64,000 nt of DNA from Tillus elongatus. Taxonomy: Eukaryota; Arthropoda; Insecta; Coleoptera; Cleridae. How positions within the stretch are numbered: position 1 is the stretch's first letter; each line of letters opens with the position of its first letter. Location: the NCBI GenBank assembly GCA_964006375.1, contig OZ023262.1, positions 55,886,366 through 55,950,365 on the forward strand. The letters are read 5' to 3'. Positions 56,086 through 64,000 of this stretch are shown here, piece by piece. The position numbers and the translations under genes are program-made. The notes beneath the pieces are model-generated. The model made no database searches and was not told the origin of the DNA. It saw only the letters and a list, made by a program, of their open reading frames with translations.

Positions 56086-56154
56086 GAAAATCGCTAAGTA
56101 TATGTCACGTAATCTGATCGGTTATTAGATATAAACTAGTGGACTTGTGCGGTG

Positions 56155-56356
56155 GTCGAAATTCGATAATTAAAGCTCAGCTCCGAACTGGCACGGATCG
56201 GGGGAATCCGTCTGAATAACTAAAACAAAGCATTATTTAATCTATTTGTACTGACCAGATTTCTCCGGCTAACGAACTTATTCAGGCCACTTGTAAAAGA
56301 AAGGTACTCACCAAATTTAATTAAAATCCGCCTATTATTTTTTGAGTGATACATAC

Positions 56357-56435
<79 letters not shown>

Positions 56436-56575
56436 CATAAAAAATTGAAACTGAAACCGGATATGTGTTCTAGGGGGGCTTCATTAGCGCTCAGTTGAAG
56501 AAATTTTTTCAGAATTCAAAAGTCGAGATCTCCTCATTAGTGATTTTTTTAAAGGAAAACTCACTAAAATACAAT
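56155..56575 (-). repeat. Composite repeat G-(TA)n-H preceded by a tandem-unit relative
   Basis: 56155-56265 is the inverse of part of the 52047 array (GTCGAAATTCGATAATTAAAG, GAACTGGCACGGATC). Then come inverted G (56262-56350), (TA)n 56358-56434, H body and hairpin side TAGTGATTTTTTTAAAGG with AAAACTCACTA. Confidence 0.75.
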
Positions 56576-56962
56576 TCTTTAAGAGTTGGTTGAATACAAC
56601 AACAATCTTCTACTTGTTATTTTAGTGTTGATAAATTTGATTTAAAAACTGTAAATCACTCAGTTAAATTATAGAACTGTCCTTTGCATTGTTTGAATTT
56701 GAAAAGAAACTACAAGTTTTCAGGGTTTTAAAGGCCTAAAAATATATAAAACATAAAATTTACTTCCCTTTGATATTACTTTTGTAGTCTAAATCGTTCT
56801 TATAAATCCGGTTTGATAAAAAACATGTCACATTACATTAAGTTTGACATTGCTGTCACTTATATCTACAGATATAAATTTATAACTCGATTTCTAATCT
56901 AACTTATAACTATGCATGTAGCTTAAATAAACATACACTGTTGTTATTCCCTAAATGTTCTT
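56576..56962. other. No gene recognised
   Basis: AT-rich DNA without recognised features. Confidence 0.45.
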
Positions 56963-57100
56963 TTTAGTGCATTTTTATTTTTAAAAAAATCACTAATAGA
57001 GAGGTATCGATGGTGAGAAAATTTTTTTCAAATGAGCGCGAACTGGGACCCCTAGAACCCATATCCGAGGTCACTTTAATTTTTTATATGTTTATATATA
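56963..57100 (+). repeat. Composite repeat, H module and start of (TA)n
   Basis: Hairpin TAGTGCATTTTTATTTTT with AAAAAAATCACTAATAGAG, GTATCGATGGTGAG, TGAGCGCGAACTGGGACC, TTTATATATA. The core is interrupted at 57101 by the CCCAAGC element. An inverted G with its own TA tracts follows the pair, after 61544. Confidence 0.8.
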
Positions 57101-59245
57101 CCCAAGCAACAAATTAAGGCATGTTAACCAGCACTCGAGTCCAAATAACTTAACCAAGTTGTAATTTAGTAATAATTAACTAAAATGTTGCCTTGATTGT
57201 CATAATGACTACAAATTTGGAAATGCGGCTCCGAACTAGCTTATTTTTGACTATTAAAATTACTCCAAAGTCAGTAACTTACAAGTAACTAAATTGGGAA
57301 AAAATTGGTTTAATTTTACTCATAAAATATACTTGAATATACTTTTGTGTTTCAATTCTAGAGTTGGTAATTTTTAGGTCGAAGTGTGCCCTAAATTGGA
57401 CTGAAAATCGACTACAAAGCCCAGATACCTGAAATACCTACTTTAAGGTAATTTATTACCTAATATTAACCTGCAATATGTCTCTGTGGTATAGTAAATT
57501 GGAGGTCTTCTTATGAAGTCCAGCTTACATATATATTACCAATTTCATTGCAATACAGCACAGGAAATATTTTGGGCACTGAGCTAACCTAAAATGGCTT
57601 TCTGATCGGCTATAAAGTCATAATTACTGCATAAATGGTCTTCCAAGTCAAATTGCCTACCTTCAAGTTGAAAATACCCATAAAATCTGACTTGAAATAA
57701 AAATTGTCCTCAAAGTTCAAAGTGTACAGCAGTGAAATACATTTGTGAATCCTAAAGGTGTGTCAGTTGATAAACTTCATTAATAAAAGTTTATTCTTGT
57801 TATTAATGTGCGTGCACCAGTAACAAATATAGTGTTACAATGTCCCCTTTGAAACCAATAAAAGTTTACAGACATACTACAAATTATTATAGAGTAGTAA
57901 AGAATGCTCACAGAAAAATAGTGATAGATGCTGATCATTCAAAGTGGCCTACATCAAATGAAGAACACTCATTTTTCAATCCTAAAAAAGTATGACAACT
58001 TTATCGGCTACTACTACTAGGTATATGAAAGTAAAACTGAATTTCAATTCTATGCTGGTATCAAATCAGCACGTTTCCCTCTTCAATATAATACATCCCT
58101 TTTCATGCCAAATGGAGTGAAGTATTGGCAACACGGTCAGCTGTCATGTTTATGTTTATTTACTTATTTTATCTTGTTTCTATTTTCTATTAATGTTTAT
58201 ATATTATGGAATTAAAGACCAAAAGCGCTGTATAATCATGCCTATATGTCTCTCCGCTGTGCACGGATATAAGTAATATATATTTCTATACACGAAAATG
58301 TTTCATTTCTAATAAATTCAAACAAAATTCGTTTACCATATAGTTGAAATTCCCATAATAGGACAAAATGGCTTCAAAGTTTGGTTAGTTAGCCCTGTCA
58401 TTAGGAATTGTGACTTATAGGTAAAAAAATAGGGCAAAATTAACTTTCAGGTCAATAATGTTAGAAGGGCAGCCATATTTAATTAATTTTGCGGTATCCA
58501 TCTTGATTGTATTGGAAAATGAAAAATAATATTTTGTTGAATATAGTGTAATCAAATTTTAGTTCGAAAAAAACATTAAATAATGATTGTATACCATGAC
58601 AACAAGATAGTTTTGTGTTGTTTACATCACCAATGCTCCAAAATCAGAATTTCAAGAATTTTGTTTAATTTTTTATTTTAACTAATTTTATCTTTTACAC
58701 GGGCGCTCGAATTTTATCGAAGTATCATCATCATGTTAACAGAAAAAAACATAACCGCAGTGGTTTTTTTTCTTTATACAGTGCGAATCACCTTTATCAT
58801 TGGTGCAAATATTTGAAGTAAGTTCTTTGATCATTCAAGATGTCATTTTTTAACAAAGATGGACAATATCTCTACTACTCTACTGTTTGTTTATACATAC
58901 ATAACCATAGATCCTGCAGAACCGAATAATGTCACATGCGTAGTTCGTTGTTAAGAACGTCACGGCACTCGGCGCCTAGATGTCAGATTCAAGTAAAGCG
59001 TAGCACATATTTACCAATAAATTACGTCCATTGGCCCAATGTTGAATGAAAATGCCCTAAATATAACTAAAACGCCTTGGTCGAAACGCCTTGCTGGACC
59101 TATTATCGACTTCCATATTACTTTGACTTTATTCCCCACATTGGTAATATACACTTAAATTTTACTTGAAAATGACCTATGGTGATTTGGTCGCCGACCT
59201 ATTGGTAGGGCGATTTTACGTCAATTTGACTTGAAATGTTGCTTG

Positions 59246-59247
<2 letters not shown>
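57101..59247 (+). mobile_element. CCCAAGCAACA-ended element, left arm of giant inverted pair
   Basis: 2147 bases bounded by CCCAAGCAACA and TGTTGCTTGGG (11-bp TIR), with TA on both sides. Its reverse complement, about 97-98% identical by eye in the first 280 bases, is the right arm (59336-61479). No transposase motif is seen. TIR sequence and TA flanks suggest a TA-targeting cut-and-paste element, but I cannot name the superfamily. A 51-codon frame with a splice-donor-like end lies at 57840. Confidence 0.82.
57840..57995 (+). other. Short open frame with splice-donor-like end, uncharacterised
   Basis: MSPLKPIKVYRHTTNYYRVV begins at 57840 after ACAAATATAGTGTTACA; the frame ends FFNPKKV-stop at 57993-57995. 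AAAAAA|GTATGA just before the stop would serve as a 5' splice site, so this could be a first exon. The inverted arm has the same region but with a stop in codon 6 and a frameshift near the end, so coding is not conserved between arms. No family recognised. Confidence 0.3.

Positions 59248-59335
<88 letters not shown>
59248..59335. repeat. (TA)n tract at the centre of the giant inverted pair
   Basis: About 84 bases of TA plus ACACA separate the two inner ends TGTTGCTTGGG and CCCAAGCAACA. Confidence 0.95.
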
Positions 59336-59336
<1 letters not shown>

Positions 59337-61478
59337 CCAAGCAACATTTAAAGTCAAATTGACGTAAAATCGCCCTACCAATAGGTCGCCGACCAAATCA
59401 CCACAGGTCATTTTTAAGTAAAATTTAAGTGTATATTACCAATGTGGGGAATAAAGTCAAAGTAATAGGGAAATCGATAATAGGTCCAGCAAGGCGTTTC
59501 GACCAAGGCGTTTTAGTTATATTTAGGGCATTTTCATTCAACATTGGGCGAATGGACCTAATATATTGGTAAATACGTGCAACGTTTTACTTGAATCTGA
59601 CATCTAGACGCCGAGTGCTGTGACGTTCTTAACAACGAACTACGCATGTGACATTATTCGGTTCTGCACGATCTGTGGTTATGTATGTATAAACAAACAG
59701 TAGAGTAGTAGATATATTGTCCATTTTTGTTAAAAAATGACATCTTGAATGACCAAAGAACTTACTTCAAATATTTGCAACAATGATAAAGGTGATTCGC
59801 ACTGTATAAAGAAAAAAACCACTGCGGTTATGTTTTTTTCTGTTAACATGATGATGATACTTCGATAAAATTCGAGCGCCCGTATAAAAGATAAAATTAG
59901 TGAAAATAAAAAATTATTCAAAATTCTTGTAATTCTGATTTTGGAGGATTGGTGATGTAAACAACACAAAACTATCTTGTCATCATGGTATACAATCATT
60001 ATTTAATGTTTTTTTCGAACTAAAATTTGATTACACTATATTCAACAAAATATTATTTATCATTTTCCAATACAATCAAGATGGATACCGCAAAATTAAT
60101 TTAATATGGCTGCCCTTCTAACATTATTGACCTGAAAGTTAATTTGGCCCTAATTTTTTTTACCTATAAGTCACAATTCCTAATGACAGGGCAAACTAAC
60201 CAAACTTTGAAGGCATTTTGTCCTATTATGGGAATTTCAATTATATGGTAAACGAATTTTGTTTGAATTTATTAGAAATGAAACATTTTTGTGTATAGAA
60301 ATATATATTACTTATATCCGTGCACAGCGGAGAGACATACAGGAATGATTATACAGCGCTTTTGGTCTTTGATTCCATAATATATAAACATTAATAGAAA
60401 ATAGAAACAAAATAAAATAAGTAAATAAACATAAACATGACAGCTGACCGTTTTGCCAATACTTCACTCCATTTGGCATGAAAAGGGATGTATTATATTG
60501 AAGAGGGAAACGTGCTGATTTGATACCAGCATAGAATTGAAATAGTTTTACTTTCATATACCTAGTAGTAGTAGTAGCCGATAAAGTTGTCATACTTTTT
60601 TAGGATTGAAAAATAAGTTCTTCATTTGATGTAAGCCACTTTGAATGATCAGCATCTATCACTATTTTTCTGTGAGCATTCTTTACTACTCTATAATAGT
60701 TTGTAGTATGTCTGTAAACTTTTATTCATTTCAAAAGGGGCATTGTAACACTATATTACTGGTGCACGCACATTAACAACAAGAATAAACTTTTATTGAT
60801 AAAGTTTATCAACTGACACACCTTTAAGATTCACAAATGTATTTCACTGCTGTACACTTTGAACTTTGAGGACAATTTTTATTTCAAGTCAGATTTTATG
60901 GGTATTTTCAACTTGACGGTAGGCAATTTGACTTGGAAGATCATTTATGTAGTAATTATGACCTTATAGCCGATCAGAAAGCCATTTTAGGTTAGCTCAG
61001 TGCCCAAAATATTTCCTGTGCTGTATTGCAATGAAATTGGTAATATATATGTAAGCTGGACTTCATAAGAAGACCTCCAATTTACTATACCACAGAGACA
61101 TATTGCAGGTTAATATTAGGTAATAAATTACCTTAAAGTAGGTATTTCAGGTATCTGGGCTTGGTAGTCGATTTTCAGTCCAATTTAGGGCACACTTCGA
61201 CCTAAAAATTACCAACTCTGGAATTGAAACACAAAAGTATATTCAAGTATATTTTATGAGTAAAATTGAACCAATTTTTTCCCAATTTAGTTACTTGTAA
61301 GTTACTGACTTTGGAGTAATTTTAATAGTCATAAATAAGCTAGTTCGGAGCCGCATTTCCAAATTTGTAGTCATTATGACAATCAAGGCAACATTTTGGT
61401 TTAATTATTACTAAATTACAACTTGGTTAGGTTATTTGGACACGAGTGCTGGTTAACATGCCTTAATTTGTTGCTTGG

Positions 61479-61479
<1 letters not shown>
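59336..61479 (-). mobile_element. CCCAAGCAACA-ended element, right arm of giant inverted pair
   Basis: 2144 bases, inverse of 57101-59247 throughout, with scattered substitutions and small indels (for example TTTTTGAC against TTTATGAC, and CTAGAG against CCAGAG). A 93-codon frame (60312-60593, minus; MTTLSATTTTRYMKVKLFQF) is open here, but the same region in the left arm contains a stop (GAATTAAAG), so it is probably not under coding constraint. TA tracts flank it at 59248-59335 and 61480-61543. Confidence 0.82.
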
Positions 61480-61546
<67 letters not shown>

Positions 61547-61639
61547 ATAAACATATAAAAATTGAAAATTTGATCAAAATCGGCCCATTATTTTTTTGAG
61601 TTACCGGTGTGGTACATACATCCATAAACACACACACAC

Positions 61640-61706
<67 letters not shown>

Positions 61707-61838
61707 CAAATAAAAATTGAAAATGACCCTGGGTATGGGTTCTAGGGGGCCTAGTTCGCGCTCATTTGAAGAAATTTTTTCAAAATTCAAAAGTCGAGAT
61801 TTCCTCATTAGTGCATTTTTTTAAAAAGAAAATTCACT
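61480..61838 (-). repeat. Composite repeat remnants: (TA)n, short G, (CA)n(TA)n, H
   Basis: (TA)n 61480-61543, a short H start AACATATAAAAATTG, G fragment ATCAAAATCGGCCCATTA with GAGTTACCGGTGTGG (61570-61615), CACACACA 61628-61641, (TA)n 61644-61704, H body (CCTGGGTATGGGTTCTAGGG) and hairpin TAGTGCATTTTTTTAAAA with AAAATTCACTA to 61838. Confidence 0.78.
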
Positions 61839-62405
61839 AAACATAAAATAAACAAAATAGTATTGCTTAGACATCCGAAAGATGAGAGGAAATTATTCTC
61901 GCAGAGAAATAATTTAAAAAAAATTAATACGCACAAAAATTTAGGGGCAATTTAATTTTTAGCTATTGTCTAAAGGGTCATTACAAGCTAAGTATACAAA
62001 AACTGATTACTAGAAAAGTGAAAGCCCATGATGATGCATTATTGTCGACCAGTATCCGCTCTTCACCTGTCGTATTTCAAATTTCATTTAATTATGGTAT
62101 GATTTCCAATGAAATACAAGGGTATTGACTAACAAAAAAGTAAAATCGAAAGTGAATGATTTTTTAATGATACAATATTTTGATGCATGTAATTTGTCTG
62201 AACATTATTATGTTGGTGAGTCGTGCTTTAAGTCTGGTTTTTCTATAAAATTATAACCTTGCCAACCAAATTACATGACCCAGCTTTCTCTATAGACCCA
62301 TCGTCTATTACGACAGAAAATTCTCTTACATAGTAAAACCATTAGATATTTGTTTTTTATTTCTTAAAATCTCAAGTTCAAAATAATTCAATAATTAATA
62401 ATATT
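61839..62405. other. No gene recognised
   Basis: AT-rich DNA without recognised features. Confidence 0.45.
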
Positions 62406-62485
62406 TTAGTGAATTTTCGCAGAAAAATTCACTGATGAGGAGATCGCACCTTTTGAATTTTGAAAGAATTTCTACAAATGAATGA
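62406..62485 (+). repeat. Isolated H hairpin and partial H body
   Basis: TAGTGAATTTTCGCAG with AAAAATTCACTGATGAGGAG, then ATCGCACCTTTTGAATTTTG and ACAAATGAATGAGTG, after which similarity ends. Confidence 0.7.
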
Positions 62486-62559
62486 GTGAAGGTTGGAAAC
62501 TGTGACGAGCGCCGATAAGTACAATTTGGAGAACCCAATTCATCACAATACAGGTTTTT

Positions 62560-62606
62560 AGACCTAACGATCGTTTCGCTAACAAAGTTAGCATCATCAG
62601 AGGGCT
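62560..62606 (-). ncRNA. Hammerhead-ribozyme-like motif 1 (type I, minimal stem III)
   Basis: Read on the minus strand: stem I strand AGCCCT (62606-62601); core CTGATGA (62600-62594); one extra T; stem II GCTAAC-TTT-GTTAGC (62592-62578, six pairs); core GAAA (62577-62574); a palindromic stem III CGATCG (62573-62568); cleavage dinucleotide TT after G, giving GTT, which fits the NUH rule; and stem I strand AGGTCT (62565-62560), pairing with AGCCCT except for one C-T mismatch. Palindromic, nearly loopless stem III is the form known for PLE-associated hammerheads, thought to act as dimers. TATAAATA on the same strand (62631-62624) lies about 20 bases upstream. The extra T before stem II is a deviation. 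Confidence 0.65.
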
Positions 62607-62871
62607 GAATAAACTAAAACCACTATTTATATGTTAGTTGCCAAGCAGTTCCGAACAGCGTCCTCTAGGATGCTATACAGACAGACCCCACTGTTGAGTA
62701 TTAAATCCTTATAATTAAAACTGCATACCTCGCTTCGTAATATTGTGTGTCGTTATCAAATATTCATTCTAAGAAGGACACGCTGGTTATTAAGATAACA
62801 GTTCGAACAATGGACTACATAGAAACGGACCAACTCTATTCATCCAAACATTTTTGTTCAAATCTTAACGA

Positions 62872-62873
62872 TA

Positions 62874-62959
<86 letters not shown>
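62872..62959. repeat. (TA)n microsatellite
   Basis: About 88 bases of TA between the two hammerhead-like motifs. Confidence 0.95.
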
Positions 62960-62962
<3 letters not shown>

Positions 62963-63039
62963 ATATTGCACTACACTGTAATCACTTTTAAATATACACT
63001 TTATTTGTTTGCTGTACGTTTGTGATTTCTTATTGGTTT

Positions 63040-63084
63040 GCGTGGACTGCAGCTTCGAACCGTCCCGGTTCATCATCAGCACGC
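63040..63084 (-). ncRNA. Hammerhead-ribozyme-like motif 2, abutting the PLE stop codon
   Basis: Minus strand: stem I GCGTG (63084-63080); core CTGATGA (63079-63073); one extra T; stem II GAACCG-GGA-CGGTTC (63071-63057, six pairs); GAAG (63056-63053) where the consensus is GAAA; palindromic stem III CTGCAG (63052-63047); TC completing the canonical GTC cleavage triplet; and stem I return CACGC (63044-63040), a perfect five-base match. The single core change (A to G next to stem III) would make a G-U in place of the A-U pair. The first base overlaps the TAG stop of the frame at 63084-63479. Confidence 0.68.
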
Positions 63085-63479
63085 TACTGACTGTTATCGC
63101 TCCTGTGTGGTCTACATCTGAGATTGTACGTGGCGCCTGCGCCGTGAGCTTCTATTGGTCGGTTTACTGTTCTCTGTTTGGTTGTGCCTTCGGACTGTGT
63201 CGTGTGTATCGGTCTCTTGTCTTGATCACTGTGGTTTGATAATTTGTCTATTTGTATGGCTTTTATTAAGTTTTGTTTAAATGTTTGTACTTGGATTTGT
63301 TCTGGCATTAATTGTTTATTATCGTATGTTTGTTGAATGTAGTATTGTTCCCAGATTTCCATTCTTTTGTGGTCTTTAACATGTTTCATTAGTTGTAATT
63401 GGGTGCTGTTAAAATACCAAAAACCAGACATCACCCAATTACTACTGTAATCTATTTTGATGTTTTTATGTTTTATCAT
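63084..63479 (-). pseudogene. Probable PLE GIY-YIG C-terminal fragment
   Basis: 131-codon open frame. The centre (QLQLMKHVKDHKRMEIWEQY, then YIQQTYDNKQLMPEQIQVQT) resembles the K(G)xxMxxWExxxI...LxxEQ pattern after the GIY-YIG nuclease core of Penelope-like elements. The tail is polar and low in motifs, ending RCRPHRSDNSQ. The nuclease core itself is not visible upstream of 63479, so this is a 5'-truncated end, consistent with retrotransposition. The hammerhead-like motif directly after the stop supports the PLE assignment. It lies on the opposite strand to the PLE at 49931 and is not its missing end by sequence continuity. Confidence 0.55.
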
Positions 63480-63860
63480 GATTCATTATATGATTAAGTC
63501 TACAGTGTTAGTAATAATACATATTTTTGTGTGTTTACACGTTGACTGTCCCATGCATCACATACGTGATTCATTTGCCTGCTAATACAAATGAAGCTCG
63601 CCTTGCTGAACGCTGCGTTCCCGGTGCTTATATTTTGTGGACGTCTAGTTATCGTATGTTTGCTGTTATTACTAATTGCTGAATCAGATATGATTCACTG
63701 GACATCCGCAGATCAAAATTTTACGGCAACTGTATAGTTTCCTTAAACATCTTATCTACTTACAATATATTTTTATTTTTTATGAAAGACAACTAAACGC
63801 ATGTGAAATTAACATATCTAAACATAACCATACATAAACGAAACTAAACACAACTAAAAA
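63480..63860. other. Spacer with two short perfect palindromes
   Basis: ATCACATACGTGAT (63557-63570) and TGAATCAGATATGATTCA (63680-63697) lie 110 bases apart, in the position expected for the 3' non-coding end of the piggyBac-like frame. No other feature. Confidence 0.4.
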
Positions 63861-64000
63861 CTAATGATTTTCTTTGAAGCATTCGAGGCAGAAAGCTTTT
63901 TGGCAAGCTTCGCATTCCGTTGTCCCCTGTTTGGTGCGTTTTGCGTCAAATTTAGAGTCCCCTACCCTCTTTGTTCCTTACGTAGCAAGAATGACACCGT
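63861..64000 (-). pseudogene. PiggyBac-like transposase C-terminal Cys-rich domain, cut by window edge
   Basis: Minus strand, ending at TAG 63863-63861: KFDAKRTKQGTTECEACQKA then FCLECFKENH. The CxxC-x4-CxxCF-x3-H spacing fits the cross-brace zinc-finger tail of piggyBac (PGBD) transposases, which binds sub-terminal repeats. Upstream a CHSCYVRNKEGRG segment in the neighbouring frame would supply the first Cys pair, implying a frameshift near 63955. Only about 45 residues are inside the window. Confidence 0.55.

Noticed and set aside
60312..60593. 93-codon frame in the right arm as a conserved gene
   Set aside because: The mirrored region in the left arm contains a stop codon and substitutions without coding bias, so it is most likely chance.
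63009..63239. Plus-strand 76-codon frame with hydrophobic Cys-rich sequence
   Set aside because: It overlaps the minus-strand PLE frame and the hammerhead-like motif; no motif supports it as a gene.

Overview
The window looks like transposon-dense, AT-rich arthropod (most likely insect) intergenic DNA. I found no intact host protein-coding gene. The evidence is the mix of DD41D-type mariner relics, APE-type and RTE-type LINEs, a Penelope-like element (PLE), tRNA-headed SINEs and a piggyBac-like C-terminus, plus more than twenty long perfect dinucleotide or trinucleotide tracts. I cannot name the species. Almost every recognisable reading frame is broken, so this is a fossil bed rather than an operon-like neighbourhood.

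The dominant component is a composite, (TA)n-cored repeat family that recurs on both strands from end to end. I use five module names. H is a hairpin end (TAGTGAATTTTC ... GAAAATTCACTA) followed by TGAGCGCGAACTAGGACC and TATATGTTTA. Next comes a (TA)n core, sometimes with CATA, CA or TG runs. G begins GATAACTCAAAAAATAATGG. T is the segment with CGTCAAAATTGGCAACATT and CCTTCATTTTACTAAAATAT. P is the segment with CTTGTATAATAAC, often ending CACCCTGTATATA. C is the 'clasp' GACGCAGCAAGTGCGTTATG, whose ACGCA/TGCGT arms form a small stem, followed by GTAGTGAATTTTC. H and C therefore carry the same 12-bp sequence in inverted orientation. Sub-terminal inverted repeats, a microsatellite core and a terminal hairpin recall Helentron-associated non-autonomous elements (HINE/DINE-1 type), but a TIR-type MITE is not excluded.

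Layout. 1-1029: composite copy inside a fold-back. 2201-5000: near-full LINE, minus strand. 5972-9750: composite copy holding a palindromic MITE that itself holds a mariner. 10801-14133: LINE 3' half joined to two different mariner pieces. 15370-18300: duplicated AT-rich repeat split by an RTE with a clear target duplication. 18320-19630: broken mariner. 21647-23535: mariner bounded by (TA)n. 24258-27280: composite copies and a tRNA-headed SINE-like block. 27587-29583: mariner with ~215-bp TIRs and a probable intron. 31040-31870: composite copy split by a SINE with 13-bp duplication. 32100-39533: composite copies, a fold-back MITE and a 1.56-kb uninterrupted (AC)n. 41152-41742: third LINE 3' end. 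44494-45922: second copy of the mariner from 6224. 48598-49930: tandem array of clasp-containing units. 49931-52045: PLE remnant. 53585-56085: two composite copies in inverted orientation. 57101-61479: 4.4-kb inverted pair of a 2.15-kb element with CCCAAGCAACA ends. 62560-63479: minus-strand PLE C-terminal frame and two hammerhead-ribozyme-like folds. 63861-64000: piggyBac-like C-terminus running off the window.

How the parts work together: TA-targeting elements (mariners and the CCCAAGC element) repeatedly sit exactly at the edges of the (TA)n cores, so the composite family appears to serve as a self-propagating landing site. The most notable items are the two hammerhead-like motifs beside the PLE frame, the giant inverted pair, and the three-level nest at 5972-9750.
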